This document shows, one piece after another, positions 11,811 through 23,320 of a stretch of 47,296 bases of DNA. This DNA is from Symbiodinium natans. Its lineage: Eukaryota; Sar; Dinophyceae; Suessiales; Symbiodiniaceae. The DNA is taken from NCBI GenBank assembly GCA_905221605.1, contig CAJNDS010001746.1:188001-235296 (forward strand), in the 5' to 3' direction. Positions within the stretch are counted from its first letter, which is position 1. Each line of letters starts with the position of its first letter. Position numbers and translations under genes: made by a program. The notes beneath the pieces are model-generated. The model saw only the letters and a list, made by a program, of their open reading frames with translations. It did not search any database and was not told the origin of the DNA.

Positions 11811-14800
11811 TCAAGAAGCTTGGAGGAATGGAAAGTGCAAGCGCGCCGGCCGGTGCGAAACCCCCCACTGAGCCTCGTGAAAGATCCCGACGATGGCCCC
11901 CAGCTGAATGGAGTCGCTGCATCCCTTCGCTGGGCACTCTTTGCAGTAGAAGGTAGTAGAACAAAAAACAACAAAAGAATGCAAAGATTGTGGAAGAGGA
12001 CCGCCAACAAATTTGCGCAGTTCCACAGCCTGCTTCAGCCGCCAATCGATGTCAGCCAAGGCTACTGTCAACTGCAAGCGCTGGCGCACCTCCCAGGGTC
12101 GAACATGGCTGGGATATAACATAAGATATGCTATGACTGCTAAGACCTGCGGCAAAATGAGGCAAACACTCCGAAAACGGCTTTTCACCCATAAGTGTCA
12201 GGCCGGCAAGTCCAAGGCAATGATCTGCTTGTGCATCAACAGCCTCGGTTTTGTTTGTGTGCGTTTCTTTGTGTCACGTCCTTCTTCCTGTTATTGTTTG
12301 TTTGCGCTAGTTCGCTCGTGCTTTCTTATCTTTCCTTCTTGATTCTTTCTTTACTACGTTCTTCCTTTTCTATTAAAGTCGCTTTGTTGGGGCTAGGCGG
12401 AGGCCAGGCCCCCATGCAGGGCGCCTTATCGCAAAATCCTGAGATCAGCTGCTTTGCTGTAGCTCTCTTTTCGCTCCTTCCTTCATTCCAGCGGGCCTAA
12501 CGCCGGTCGCGCCGAGGCGCGCTCGAGTACCAGAGTTACTCTTTCTTTTTGTCTTCTTTCTTTCTTTCTTTATTTCTTTCTTTCCTTCTTTCTTTGCTTC
12601 TTTTTTTCTTTGAGGGGCTTCGGATGCGTTCGGCACCGCATATCCATCCGCTCCGAAACCCTCAAAAGGAACCAAGGAGGTGCAAGGACCCCATATTCCC
12701 CACATAAGGGCTTCATAATCCCAGATAAGCCTTAGTTAACAAGCCGTAGTAAAGCCCCGTACACCCCCCCTCCCTTCCGCCCCCTTGGTTCACCAGAGTT
12801 ACTCTCTCAATCTCTCTCACAATCTCTCTCGCGCGCTCTGCTGTCGCAAATGGATGCAAAGTGCAAAGGCGCCAGGGCCACCCATCACAAAACATCTCGA
12901 AGAAATATCGCAGCAAGAACGTCGCCAAGCTACAAGAAGTCATCCAGGGCGTAGCCTTTGGCACTCAGCCTGGGAACCCCGAGGATAGGTGTGCATCTCC
13001 TATACTCTAGACTCATAGTATGTGCCGCTTCTTGACAAGGAGAGGCTCTGGCAAACCTTTCAGGGACGTCAGGGATGCGGCGAAGGACACCTCTCTTTTG
13101 GCAGCGGAGAATAGACAAAGAGAACGGGGAGGGTTGAGTCGGGTTGAGCAACCAGGCTCCCAACCGAGCCATTCAGAAGGGTTTTCAGAAAGTGGTCGAT
13201 CTCCTGAGCATGGGATATGCTTTGGGACCACTTGGGACCCTTCTGTGGGAGTATTCAGTTTGCGCAAAGCGCTGTGGCACCCGAAGCCGAAGGCGCCTCT
13301 GGAGCTGGGACCCCTGTCGAGGTGTACACGGCGCCAGCATCCACGCGGCCAGCGTGGCCTCAAAGGCGAAGAAAGCGAAGAGCACCCTCCGCAAAACACC
13401 GATATCCTTCGAAAGGCTTGCTCAGACAACGCAAGGGCTCACAGCGAGGATTCGGAGATTCTTCAGAACGGCGCCCATGGATGTGGTCTGGAAGACGTTG
13501 AGAACCTTTCGCATGTCTCCGCCCGCAACCTGCCAATCAGCGAATCTCTCACCGCACAGAAACAACAGAATGTTCTCCGGCCTCCCCCACTCACCTTCTC
13601 TCACATCTCACGCTCCATGGATAGCAGGGCCACAATGTTGTACGTCTTGCCATATGTCGCCATGCTGGGCCCTTTCCTGCCTGCACGATGGCCTTTGCGC
13701 CTTCATTTGTCAGCTGGATCTTCTCGCACTGAGCAGGGGGGAACTTGTAGAAAACATGACATCTAACACTGAATCCAGGTGCACAGTGCCAAAACGGAGC
13801 GACCCGCAAAGGAGATGGACCTTCGCGACGTACTCAAGTCGGCCAAGGATCTGCTCCTGACATGACAGGTGCTGGTGTCAAGCTGCCACGATGCGCCACG
13901 ATGCGGCACGATGCGTGGTGCACTGCTCTGACTTCCTGGGAGAGTGGTGCGAAGCGTAGCTTGGTGCAGCGCGACCTCAGCTGTGCAGACTCGACGGCAC
14001 CGTATCTGATCTCCCGTTCTTACTCTTCTTCCTCCCCGCTGGCCCAAACGTTTTGAATGACTCTTTCAAAGCAACGAACGGACTCTCTGGTCACTCTCAT
14101 CATTCCTTTGATTACAAACGCCCCAAGCTGAGATAATGGCTGCAGCGCCGGGATGATCTTGCTGCTGTAGTTGCAAATCAGAATGAACCGGCAGTTGGAG
14201 GCATACCTGAATGTGAGTTCGATGCTGCTCCCGGCTGTTCTCTGCAAAGAACTCACCGAGTCACTGTTCGATCATCCGCCGCAAAGCAAATTGTGCCGTG
14301 CTCGTCATGTTGTCGGCCTCAAAAAGAGCTCGCAATAGATCACAACAGGGTACGAACCATCAGACCCCACCGTTGACGACACCCCTCTTTTAACACAGAT
14401 TCTCCACACATCGCACATGATCTTTACGCGACGAACACAATTTGCGTCACACCGAGTCAAACCTCAACTGACTTGATCTCTCTTGAAGTCCACACGCAAC
14501 CTCTTACTCTCTCTGCAGCTGCCGCCTCGTCCAGGATGACCAGCTTGGGCTGCCCGTCCACAGAGCCGAACAGCTGCTTCACGCTGACCTCAGGCCAACA
14601 CAAAGCCCCTTGGGCAGTAGCTCAGTAGCTGTTGGGATCTTACATATTTCGTGAACTGATTTCTCTCATAGGATGCACTGTACTGCAGTATATCAGCGTG
14701 GCTCCGCAGCAAGATGAGCACTCGAATCTCATGATGTGAGCTCCTTGGATTCTTGAACCCTGGGCTGCCAGCAAAGGTTTTGATTTGCTCACGAACCACG

Positions 14801-15219
14801 TCGATGCCGCGCGCATCAGATGCATTCATCTCCAGCGTCATGGACTTGTATCGCTCCTTGTACCTCAGCTACGGGCCATTGGGTCATATGTGGGCACAAA
14901 CCGGGAACTGGATCCAAAGACCGAGGCCCCGTGCATTGTCTTTGCAAGGGCCATAATGGTCGAGGTCTTGCCCGTGCCAGGGGGCCCATGCAACAACCTG
15001 CAGAGTTCCCGCTCCCCCGCTAACAGGCTTTCGCCAAAGGACTATTGCCGCTGCGGCACATGTGCGGCAGCGTCTTCTTGGCCATCATCCTCTCGATCAT
15101 CCGGATAATGTCCTTTACCCAATCGCGTCACTACCAAGCCATGGTGTGCCAACGGTGCTGAAGGCAGGCTCCTCATGCGCGACAAGCTGATCCAATGAAG
15201 CGGGTCTATACTTTTCCAC
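11811..15219 (-). CDS. RFC3: Replication factor C small subunit (yeast RFC3 / human RFC5 type), at least 16 exons
   Basis: This is one AAA+ subunit of the clamp loader that opens PCNA and loads it at primer-template junctions in the nucleus. Exons in order on the minus strand: 15219-15172 (VEKYRPASLDQLVAHE), 15112-15060, 14997-~14928 (Walker A GPPGTGKTSTI), ~14863-14770 (LEMNASDARGIDVVREQIK), ~14590-14526 (Walker B LVILDE), 14317-14265 (ADNMTSTAQFALRRMIEQ), 14206-14141 (ICNYSSKIIPALQ, sensor 1), 13975-13936 (arginine-finger SRC motif), 13856-13821, 13728-13681, 13529-13475 (GDMRKVLNVFQ), 13358-13297 (VYTSTGVP), 13203-~13155, ~12969-12930 (SAKGYALDD), 12089-~12020 (ALADIDWRLK), and ~11915 to the stop at 11811 (IQLGAIVGIFHEA). 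The length, about 320-340 residues, fits the family. The N-terminal start lies upstream of 15219 and is unresolved. Introns are 58-208 bp with GT, GC and probably GA donors. The catalytic motifs look intact. Confidence 0.9.
12541..12615 (+). repeat. CTTT-type pyrimidine microsatellite within an RFC intron
   Basis: A nearly uninterrupted run of TTTC/CTTT units lies between the exons around 12930 and 12089 of the RFC gene. On the transcribed strand it is a purine run. Confidence 0.8.
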
Positions 15220-15700
15220 CTCAGTTGCATGCTCCGGTCATTCCCAACGAAAATCCAGATAGCAGAATCACAATGAGACATAGAGAAACGACAAGACTTT
15301 GACGGATGTTGAGGGGTGCCAGAGGCCCGAGGTGCAGGCCCACGGAAGCAAGAGCTCTGCTTGAGGCGCCTCGCCGCAAGTTGAACATCTAAATCATCCC
15401 CGATATCCTTCGGACCGGCAGGAACCAAGCGCCTCCATGGAAACATCTGTTGCAGTCGCGTCGACGTCCATGGCGATGTCGGCTTCCCAGCGTTCGATTT
15501 TTTGGATGGTGTTGAAAAAACGACGAGATGCTCTAGACAACGCTTGAAACCAAAGATGCTCGAGCTCGAGATGGAAAAACTGTATAACATCAGCCTGTTC
15601 GAGCCATCATGGGCGTCCGGCTAAGATGTAAGATTTGGATTCAAGGTTGGGGGCTAGAGGCCTTAGGGACACGAAATCTTCAGGGTCTATAGTGGTTTTT
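15220..15700 (-). other. 5' region of the RFC gene, homologous to 19010-19490
   Basis: This stretch is repeated upstream of the decayed RFC copy. A possible N-terminal exon reads MDVDATATDVSMEALG on the minus strand (around 15420-15475). The second copy lacks 10 bases inside it, which would shift the frame, and I could not fix the junction to the VEKYRP exon. It probably contains the promoter and first exon. Confidence 0.4.
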
Positions 15701-16837
15701 CGGGAAAGCTTATAGTGCGCATCGGGCTTGTAGGGCTTCGACGGCTTGTACGGGCAGATTCAGCGTTTAGAGTTTAGGGCTTAGGGAGCTTAGGGAGTTT
15801 AGGGCTTGGAGCTGTTGGGGTTTAGGGTTGGCGCGAGGTTTTTTGACTGCTCCACTCTTGGGGTGGAAACGCCCGATGCCGGACCTTTATGGTGTTGAGA
15901 TGAGGGTGGTGATGCAATTTCTCACAGAATGAAAGGACGTGCATGGCCCTCAGGGCAGAACACCGAGCCAACTAGCGCAGGGCTCTTTGGGTTTAGGGAG
16001 TAGGGATGTTGATTTAGGCCCAGAGTCCATGCAACTGGGTTCTAGAGCCGAACTGCACAAGGTCCAAGGCCACATTACTCAGAAATACTTAGCTAACTCA
16101 AGCGAACTCAGCTGGCGCTCATGTGGTTTTGTCTGAGAGCAGGGCTGGACATCAGGTCCAGGGCGCGACGCCGAGGATTGCGGCTCAGGATTTGAGACTT
16201 GTGAGCTTCTGACAAGGGGCCCTTTATAAGATCCAAGAGGCCTAGGGATTACAAGAAGATAAACATGCGGGTCCTTATGCGGAACTTTATCGGGATTATG
16301 TTGAGAAATCCATATTTAGATCATGTTGAGAGGAATAGTGGCCGTGGAAAGCTGTGGACATGAATACAGAAACAAACCGGAGCCAAAGCCTATCGAACCG
16401 ATACAAATCTTATCAAATCCTCGACACTCGTCCTCTTCTCACATGACAAAGGCGCAGAGGATCGCCTATGCAGACCCCAAGGGATCCAAAGAATGGAGCC
16501 TGCCAATAATTCAAGACTCTTCCCAGCCGATGAAAAAAAACCCCTGACGGGGTGCCATGTTCTGGGGATCCTTGAAGGGGGTTTGGGGCTTAGGGTTCAG
16601 GGTCTATAGGGTTTAATTTGGCTTTTGGGTTTAGCCTGGTTTGGGTTTTGGGGTTTATAGGCTAGGTTTAATGTTTTGGGGTTTGGGGCTTCGGGTTGGG
16701 TTTAGGGTCTAGGGTTCGGGTTTAGGGTCATGTAGAGCCTGATTGACTAGCAATACCTGGGCTTATGGATGTCAAGTTTGGGCTTATGGGTTTCAAGGTT
16801 GCTGAGCCTGCCTTGGGCTTCCTGCAATCGGGACTCT
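15701..16837. other. Intergenic DNA with degenerate TTTAGGG motifs
   Basis: TTTAGGG, TTTAGGC and GGGGTTTAGGG phrases cluster at about 15768-15835 and 16565-16740. They are too irregular for an active telomere. Between them is unassigned sequence; a 74-codon plus-strand frame at 16323-16547 has no recognisable feature. Confidence 0.6.
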
Positions 16838-17296
16838 TCATGCGGGGGGAATAACAAGGTCTAAGCGATACCCACATGTCAATGTACTGTACTCTTTTTC
16901 GGGGCCTCTTCTTTGGACCCCAGAGGGTGCCTTATTGGCCTTATTTCCAAACCAAACTGGTAGACGTCGATCCAAGGCATCGAACTCTCGCGGCGAGAAG
17001 AGCTTTTGAGTCCCTTGAGGAGACTGCATGAAGACCAAGTTTACTAGTGTCGGCCCTTCACCTCTGTCTGTTGCGTACCGAAGTGCTCTGGCGAGGAACG
17101 AGTCGAGGTTGCCACGGCCGGCCTCGTCCGAACAGCTTTTGTCGTTGTGCAACACGCTAACACTGCAAGTAGTCTGCTTTTCTGAAACACCAGCTCGGAG
17201 GTTAGTTCGGAGCTTGTGCTGTTCAATCCATACTCATGCCTCGTGTAGCATGCTTCTACTGCTGCGACGGTCTTCGCCCAGTTTTCAGAATGAGGC
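16838..17296 (-). CDS. 3' end of an unidentified gene (two exons)
   Basis: I do not recognise the family. The terminal exon 17122-16838 encodes 94 residues plus a stop: a helical, charged start (NLDSFLARALRYATDRGEG), then LVNLVFMQSPQGTQKLF, and a basic tail. The upstream exon begins at 17296 after TTTGAG (AG|G) and contains HSENWAKTVAAVEACYTRHE. Its donor is either a GT after SELTSEL, giving an intron of about 69 bp similar to RFC introns, or a GT after SRLLA, giving only 41 bp. The sense frame is free of stops over nearly 100 codons. It sits between the two RFC copies in the same orientation. Upstream exons were not found. Confidence 0.5.
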
Positions 17297-17554
17297 CTCA
17301 AACACCAAGGAAGCACGGGCTCTCATCTCTGTGGTTCACACCTGCCACAAACAAAGCTATGCTCTGCTCTCAACACACACAGCAATGCTCGAAAGGCCCA
17401 AGCTCCCGGCATCCCAGACAGCCTAACCGCGGAGCCTTTGTTGCACAGGCCCTTCACGTATTACACTGTGAGCCAAGACGCAAATGATTCGCACCGGCTG
17501 CAACGAGGAAGAAGGCCATCGGTGAAAACTTGACCTTGCGCAGGCGACTGGGCA
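17297..17554. other. Unassigned sequence between a gene end and a dispersed repeat
   Basis: Short frames only. On the minus strand, around 17465-17520, there is a possible exon fragment of the 16.8-17.3 kb gene (FFLVAAGANHLR), but no junction could be supported. Confidence 0.25.
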
Positions 17555-17790
17555 CTTCAGGGCTGGGCAGGGAGACCCTGGGGTTGGGCACTCCAGGGAG
17601 ACCCTGCGGTCGGGCACTGCAGGGAGATTCTGAATTTGGGCACTCTAGGTGGGCACTCCAGGGAGTCTCTAGGAGTAGACCGGGCGAAGAGAAGAGTTCC
17701 AGGCGAGGGAGTTCCGGGCGAGGAGAAGAGTTGAGTCTAAAATCTAACAACCCCACACCAAGGTGGGGAAGAAAAACGAGACACCCCCAC
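17555..17790 (+). repeat. Dispersed repeat, copy 1: GGGCACTCCAGGGAGAC minisatellite with fixed tail
   Basis: Units of about 27-30 bp centred on GGGCACTCCAGGGAGAC are followed by a unique tail: GTAGACCGGGCGA, GAGGAGAAGAGTTGAGT, ATCTAACAACCCCACACC and AGGTGGGG. The same head-plus-tail order is present at 27965-28250, so this is a copied module rather than chance similarity. It abuts the truncated end of the RFC pseudogene. Confidence 0.8.
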
Positions 17791-17825
17791 ACATCGAAGA
17801 CATGGACCACTGGAACACCTGGAGT

Positions 17826-19490
17826 GACCCGCACAGGAGCTGGACCTTCACGATGTACTCAACGCGACCCAGGTTGACCTAGGATCTGCTCCCGAGCTTT
17901 CAAGGGTCATGACAGATGGTGCTGTCCGGGCGACAGCTTGCGAAGATGCGTGATGCGCTCGATGAACTGAATTGCTTGGGAGAGTGGTGCGAAGCGCTGA
18001 TGCAGCGCGACTCAGCTGCGCAGGCTCAGCAGCAGTTTCATCGGATGTCCCGTTCTTCCTCTTCTTCCTCCTCACTGGCCCGACAATTCTGAGCGACTCC
18101 TACCTGAACTTGGGTTCGATGCTGCTCCCGGCTGTTCCATGCAAAAAACTATCACAGTCAGTCCGAGGCACTGCTCGATCATCCGCCGCAAAGCACATTG
18201 TGCTGTGCTCGTCATTGTCATGTTGTCGGTCCCTCAAGGAGTCGCCAGTTATCGCAACAGGGGCCAAACCATCTGAAACGAAACGCCACTCTTTTGACAC
18301 AAGCCGCACGTATATCGTACATGATTGCATCATACCGAGGCAGACCTCACCCTCACAGGACCGCAGCTCTCTGCAGCTGCCGCCTCGTCCAGGATGATTA
18401 GCTTGGGCTGCCCGTCCACAGCGCTGACCTCAGGCCAGCACAAAGGTGCTTGGGGAGCAAACCAGCGGGGACCTTACATGTTACGTGAACGCCTTTCTCA
18501 CAGAACAAGCACTGTACTACAGTATATATGTCGCGAGAGGCAATATGAGCACTCGGGATCCCCTGGGCTGCCAGCAAAGGTCTTGATTTGCTCACGAACC
18601 ACGTCGATGCCGCGTGCATCAGATGCATTCATTTGGACTTTTATCGCTCCTTGTACCTCTGTTCTGGAACGCTAGGCACATGTGGGCACAAACTGGCAGA
18701 ACTACGGGAAAACTTCAGGTGCACTGGAACCAAAAACCGAGGCCCCGTGCATTGTCTTTGCAAGGCCCATGATGGTCGAGGTCTTGCCCGTGCCAGAGGG
18801 GTCGTGAAATAACCTGCAGAATGCCGGGTCCCTCGTCAAAAAGGCTTAGGCGGACGACTGTTGCCACTTCGGCACATGTGCGGCAGAGTCTTCTTTGCCA
18901 TCATCCTCTCGATCATCCGGATGATGTCCTCTACACTCTACACATCGAGCCACTACCAATCCATGGTGTGCCAATGGTGCTGAGGGCAGGCTCCTCATGC
19001 GCGACAAGCTGACCCAATGAAGCGGGTCTATATTTTTCCACCTGAGTTGCATTCTCCGTGCATCCCCAATGAATGCGACACAGAGAGACGACAAGACTTT
19101 GACGGATGTTGAGGGGAGCCAGAGGCCCGAGGTGCAGGCCCAAGGAAGCAAGAGCTCTGTTTGAGGCACCTCGCAGCAAGCTGAACATCCAAATCATCTC
19201 CAGATATCCTTTGGACCGCAGGAACCAAGCGCCTCCATGGAAACGTCGCGTCGATGTCCATGGCGGTAGAAGGTCAGCTTCCCAATGTTCGCTTGTTTGG
19301 ATGGCATTGAATCGACGAGATGCCCGAGACGACGCTTGAAACGAAAAATGCTCGAGCTCGAAATGGTATAACATCAGCCTGTCCGAGCCATCATGGGCGT
19401 CCGGGGGCGTCCGGCTTAGATGTAAGATTTGGATTTAAGGTTGAGGGGTTTGAGGCTTTAGGGCCATGAAAACTTCAGCGTTTATAGCGG
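17826..19490 (-). pseudogene. Decayed, truncated second copy of the RFC3/RFC5-type gene
   Basis: This copies about 13800-15690 in the same orientation. VEKYRPASLGQLVAHE is preserved near 19050. The Walker A motif has changed from GPPGTGKT to DPSGTGKT (around 18795). The exon carrying YKERYKSMTLEM now contains a stop after YKER and has lost the MTLE codons (around 18640-18675). The sensor-1 exon (CNYSSKIIPALQ in the intact copy) is deleted around 18100. The SRC arginine-finger exon is frame-shifted (around 18005). Everything 3' of the LEYVAK exon is missing where the minisatellite module begins. It cannot encode a working clamp-loader subunit. Introns are retained, so it arose by DNA duplication and not by reverse transcription. 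Confidence 0.9.
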
Positions 19491-19514
19491 CTTCTAGGAC
19501 TCCTACATTGGTAT

Positions 19515-20300
19515 GATGTGCAGTATGCATTTGGTGGCCTTACATCTTCTACTTGTCTTCATCGTCGTCTTCACAAAATGACATTGAGAAAACACGGCAA
19601 ATAGCAATGGTTTCACACTTTCCCAAACCAATCAGGAACTTTGCTCCAAAACGTGGTGGCGAGGAGAAGGGAAATCCTATTTTCAAGATCTCAACCGAAA
19701 GTTTATACACCAACCCAGGGTTTATTGTCGTCGCCGATAGTGACTTTGCGCGTTCATTACGAAAGTGGATGCGGCATCAAAACCATATCTACGGCCTACG
19801 GAGCTGCTAGCAACTTAGCAATCCTAGTAGCTTTGGCTGAAGCCACAGGAACTGCTGATTCGGGAGTGCGGGACCTAACATCTTCTGCGCGATTTGAAGG
19901 TCGACATGCGCCTCTGTGAGGGGAACGTCAACTTCGTGATCCTGACGCTGGCGTTCTTTGTCTGCCTGTTTTCTGCCGCAGGGCAAGTTCCAGCTCCCTT
20001 GTCCCGACATGAGGGACGGAAGCTGAGCGGCCAGCTTTGGCCGGAAGAGTTAACCCGGCTATCCACCAAAGAGGTATTCCAGCACATCGATCTGCCCAAG
20101 GTCGTTCGATGTGCTTCGTTTGGGTTGCCAAGTTTTGCGCCCCCTTCAAACTTTGAGAACGGGATCTCGTGGCTCACCCCGCAGTATCTCCGACAATCCT
20201 GCACCATGCACCAGAACAATCAAACAACAAAGCAGACTGAGAGCGCGCCGAGGACAGTCCCACATACATGACAGCTTCTCTGGTTGTTGCGCTCCTGGGC
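19515..20300 (+). repeat. Segmental repeat A, copy 1 (second copy at 46216-47095)
   Basis: About 780 bp shared with the right end of the window. Landmarks are ACTTGTCTTCAT, GACATTGAGAAAACACGGCAA, AAAGTTTATACACCAACCCA, GCCAGCTTTGGCCGGAAGAG and CCTGCACCATGCACCAGAA. In this copy a plus-strand frame at 19894-20271 is open for 125 codons (signal-like VNFVILTLAFFVCLFSAAG near the start, later LSTKEVFQHIDLPKVV). In the other copy the same frame is interrupted, so coding status is doubtful. Confidence 0.75.
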
Positions 20301-23300
20301 CCGCCTTCTTCAACTAGCACATGCCAGGCCGCACCATTGGCGGCGCCTGCAACAGCTGCGGTGGGGGTGCTCTGCCTAGACTCCCAACTACCCTCTATTT
20401 CATCCCAGAATACCGTTTCGGCCTTGGGAGAAATCTCGGGAGCACTCAGGAACCCTAAGCCCCTAAGCCTAAAGTCCAGGAGCCTTACGCCCCAAATCCC
20501 GCACAGCTTCACACCTCAAAAATCCTTGAAACTTTCACAGCTCAAAGCCACTATCCAGCGGGACGCCCCCAAGCCCTTTAAAGGAGTCCTTATGCTAGTC
20601 ATTCATAGCGTCTGAGAGGTTAAAGTTACGGACAGCTTCAGGCTAGTCCTTCCCGGCCTTGACCAGCAAGGCGCCTGGCCGTACCATGGGCGGTGCCTTC
20701 AACAGCGGCGGTGGGGGTGCTCTGCCTAGACTCCAAACGACCCTCCATTACATCCCAGAAAACCGTTTAGGGCTTGATGGTGCTTTACGGTTCTAGGGTC
20801 TGCATCCAAAGGGTTTGGGGTTTAGGGACCGCCATGACCTCAAGTTTTCGGCCTTGGGAGAAATCTCGGGAGCAGACTCAGGAACCCGAAGACCCTAAGC
20901 CTAAAATCCAGGAGCCTTACGCCCCAAATCCCCCACAGATTCACACCTCATAAATCCTTGAAGCTTTCGCAGCTCAAGGCCACTATCCAGCGGGACGCCC
21001 CAACCCCTTTAAAAGAGTCCTCATGCTAGTCATTCATAGCGTCTGAGAGGTTGAAGTTACGGACAGCTTCAGGCTAGTCCTTCCCGGCCTTGACCGGCAA
21101 GTCGCCCGGCCGCACCATGGGCGGTGCCTTCAACAGCGGCGGTGGGGGTGCTCTGCCTAGACTCCCAACTACCCTCTTTTTCATCCCAGAAAACCGTTTA
21201 GGGCTTGATGGTGCTTTACGGTTCTAGGGTCTGCACCCAAAGGGTTTGGGGTTTAGGGACCGCTATGACCTCAAGTTTTCGGCCTTGGGAGAAATCTCGG
21301 GAGCAGACTCAGGAACCCGAAGACCCTAAGCCTAAAATCCAGGAGCCTTACGCCCCAAATCCCCCACAGCTTCACACCTCATAAATCCTTGAAGCTTTCG
21401 CAGCTCAAGGCCACTATCCAGCGGGACGCCCCCAACCCCTTTAAAACAGTCCTCATGCTAGTCATTCATAGCGTCTGAGAGGTTGAAGTTACGGACAGCT
21501 TCAGGCTAGTCCTTCCCGGCCTTGACCGGCAAGTCGCCCGGCCGCACCATGGGCGGTGCCTTCAACAGCGGCGGTGGGGGTGCTCTGCCTAGACTCCCAA
21601 CTACCCTCTATTTCATCCCAGAAAACCGTTTAGGGCTTGATGGTGCTTTACGGTTCTAGGGTCTGCACCCAAAGGGTTTGGGGTTTAGGGACCGCTATGA
21701 CCTCAAGTTTTCGGCCTTGGGAGAAATCTCGGGAGCAGACTCAGGAACCCGAAGACCCTAAGCCTAAAATCCAGGAGCCTTACGCCCCAAATCCCCCACA
21801 GCTTCACACCTCATAAATCCTTGAAGCTTTCGCAGCTCAAGGCCACTATCCAGCTGGACGCCCCCAACCCCTTTAAAAGAGTCCTCATGCTAGTCATTCA
21901 TAGCGTCTGAGAGGTTGAAGTTACGGACAGCTTCAGGCTAGTCCTTCCCGGCCTTGACCGGCAAGTCGCCCGGCCGCACCATGGGCGGTGCCTTCAACAG
22001 CGGCGGTGGGGGTGCTCTGCCTAGACTCCCAACTACCCTCTTTTTCATCCCAGAAAACCGTTTAGGGCTTGATGGTGCTTTACGGTTCTAGGGTCTGCAC
22101 CCAAAGGGTTTGGGGTTTAGGGACCGCTATGACCTCAAGTTTTCGGCCTTGGGAGAAATCTCGGGAGCAGACTCAGGAACCCGAAGACCCTAAGCCTAAA
22201 ATCCAGGAGCCTTACGCCCCAAATCCCCCACAGCTTCACACCTCATAAATCCTTGAAGCTTTCGCAGCTCAAGGCCACTATCCAGCGGGACGCCCCCAAC
22301 CCCTTTAAAACAGTCCTCATGCTAGTCATTCATAGCGTCTGAGAGGTTGAAGTTACGGACAGCTTCAGGCTAGTCCTTCCCGGCCTTGACCGGCAAGTCG
22401 CCCGGCCGCACCATGGGCGGTGCCTTCAACAGCGGCGGTGGGGGTGCTCTGCCTAGACTCCCAACTACCCTCTTTTTCATCCCAGAAAACCGTTTAGGGC
22501 TTGATGGTGCTTTACGGTTCTAGGGTCTGCACCCAAAGGGTTTGGGGTTTAGGGACCGCTATGACCTCAAGTTTTCGGCCTTGGGAGAAATCTCGGGAGC
22601 AGACTCAGGAACCCGAAGACCCTAAGCCTAAAATCCAGGAGCCTTACGCCCCAAATCCCCCACAGCTTCACACCTCATAAATCCTTGAAGCTTTCGCAGC
22701 TCAAGGCCACTATCCAGCTGGACGCCCCCAACCCCTTTAAAAGAGTCCTCATGCTAGTCATTCATAGCGTCTGAGAGGTTGAAGTTACGGACAGCTTCAG
22801 GCTAGTCCTTCCCGGCCTTGACCGGCAAGTCGCCCGGCCGCACCATGGGCGGTGCCTTCAACAGCGGCGGTGGGGGTGCTCTGCCTAGACTCCCAACTAC
22901 CCTCTATTTCATCCCAGAAAACCGTTTAGGGCTTGATGGTGCTTTACGGTTCTAGGGTCTGCACCCAAAGGGTTTGGGGTTTAGGGACCGCTATGACCTC
23001 AAGTTTTCGGCCTTGGGAGAAATCTCGGGAGCAGACTCAGGAACCCGAAGACCCTAAGCCTAAAATCCAGGAGCCTTACGCCCCAAATCCCCCACAGCTT
23101 CACACCTCATAAATCCTTGAAGCTTTCGCAGCTCAAGGCCACTATCCAGCGGGACGCCCCCAACCCCTTTAAAAGAGTCCTCATGCGAGCCATCCATAGC
23201 GTCTGAGAGGTTGAAGTTACGGACAGCTTCAGGCTAGTCCTTCCCGGCCTTGACCGGCAAGTCGCCCGGCCGCACCATGGGCGGTGCCTTCAACAGCGCC

Positions 23301-23320
23301 GGTGGCTATGCTCTCATCCT
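20301..23320 (+). repeat. 432-bp tandem satellite, about seven units
   Basis: The anchor ATGGGCGGTGCCTTCAACAG falls at 20686, 21117, 21549, 21981, 22413, 22844 and 23277, giving periods of 431-433. The first, diverged unit (anchor near 20335) lacks about 80 bp between ACCGTTT and CGGCCTTGG. Units are nearly identical and include GGGTTTGGGGTTTAGGGACC. Despite a length divisible by three, no frame stays open across units. The array is therefore non-coding. Confidence 0.95.

Noticed and set aside
17826-19490. Functional RFC paralogue
   Set aside because: Stop codon in a core exon, altered Walker A, deleted sensor-1 exon, frame-shifted arginine-finger exon and missing 3' half.
20301-23320. CRISPR-like array
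   Set aside because: Repeats are contiguous 432-bp units without unique spacers, in eukaryotic DNA.
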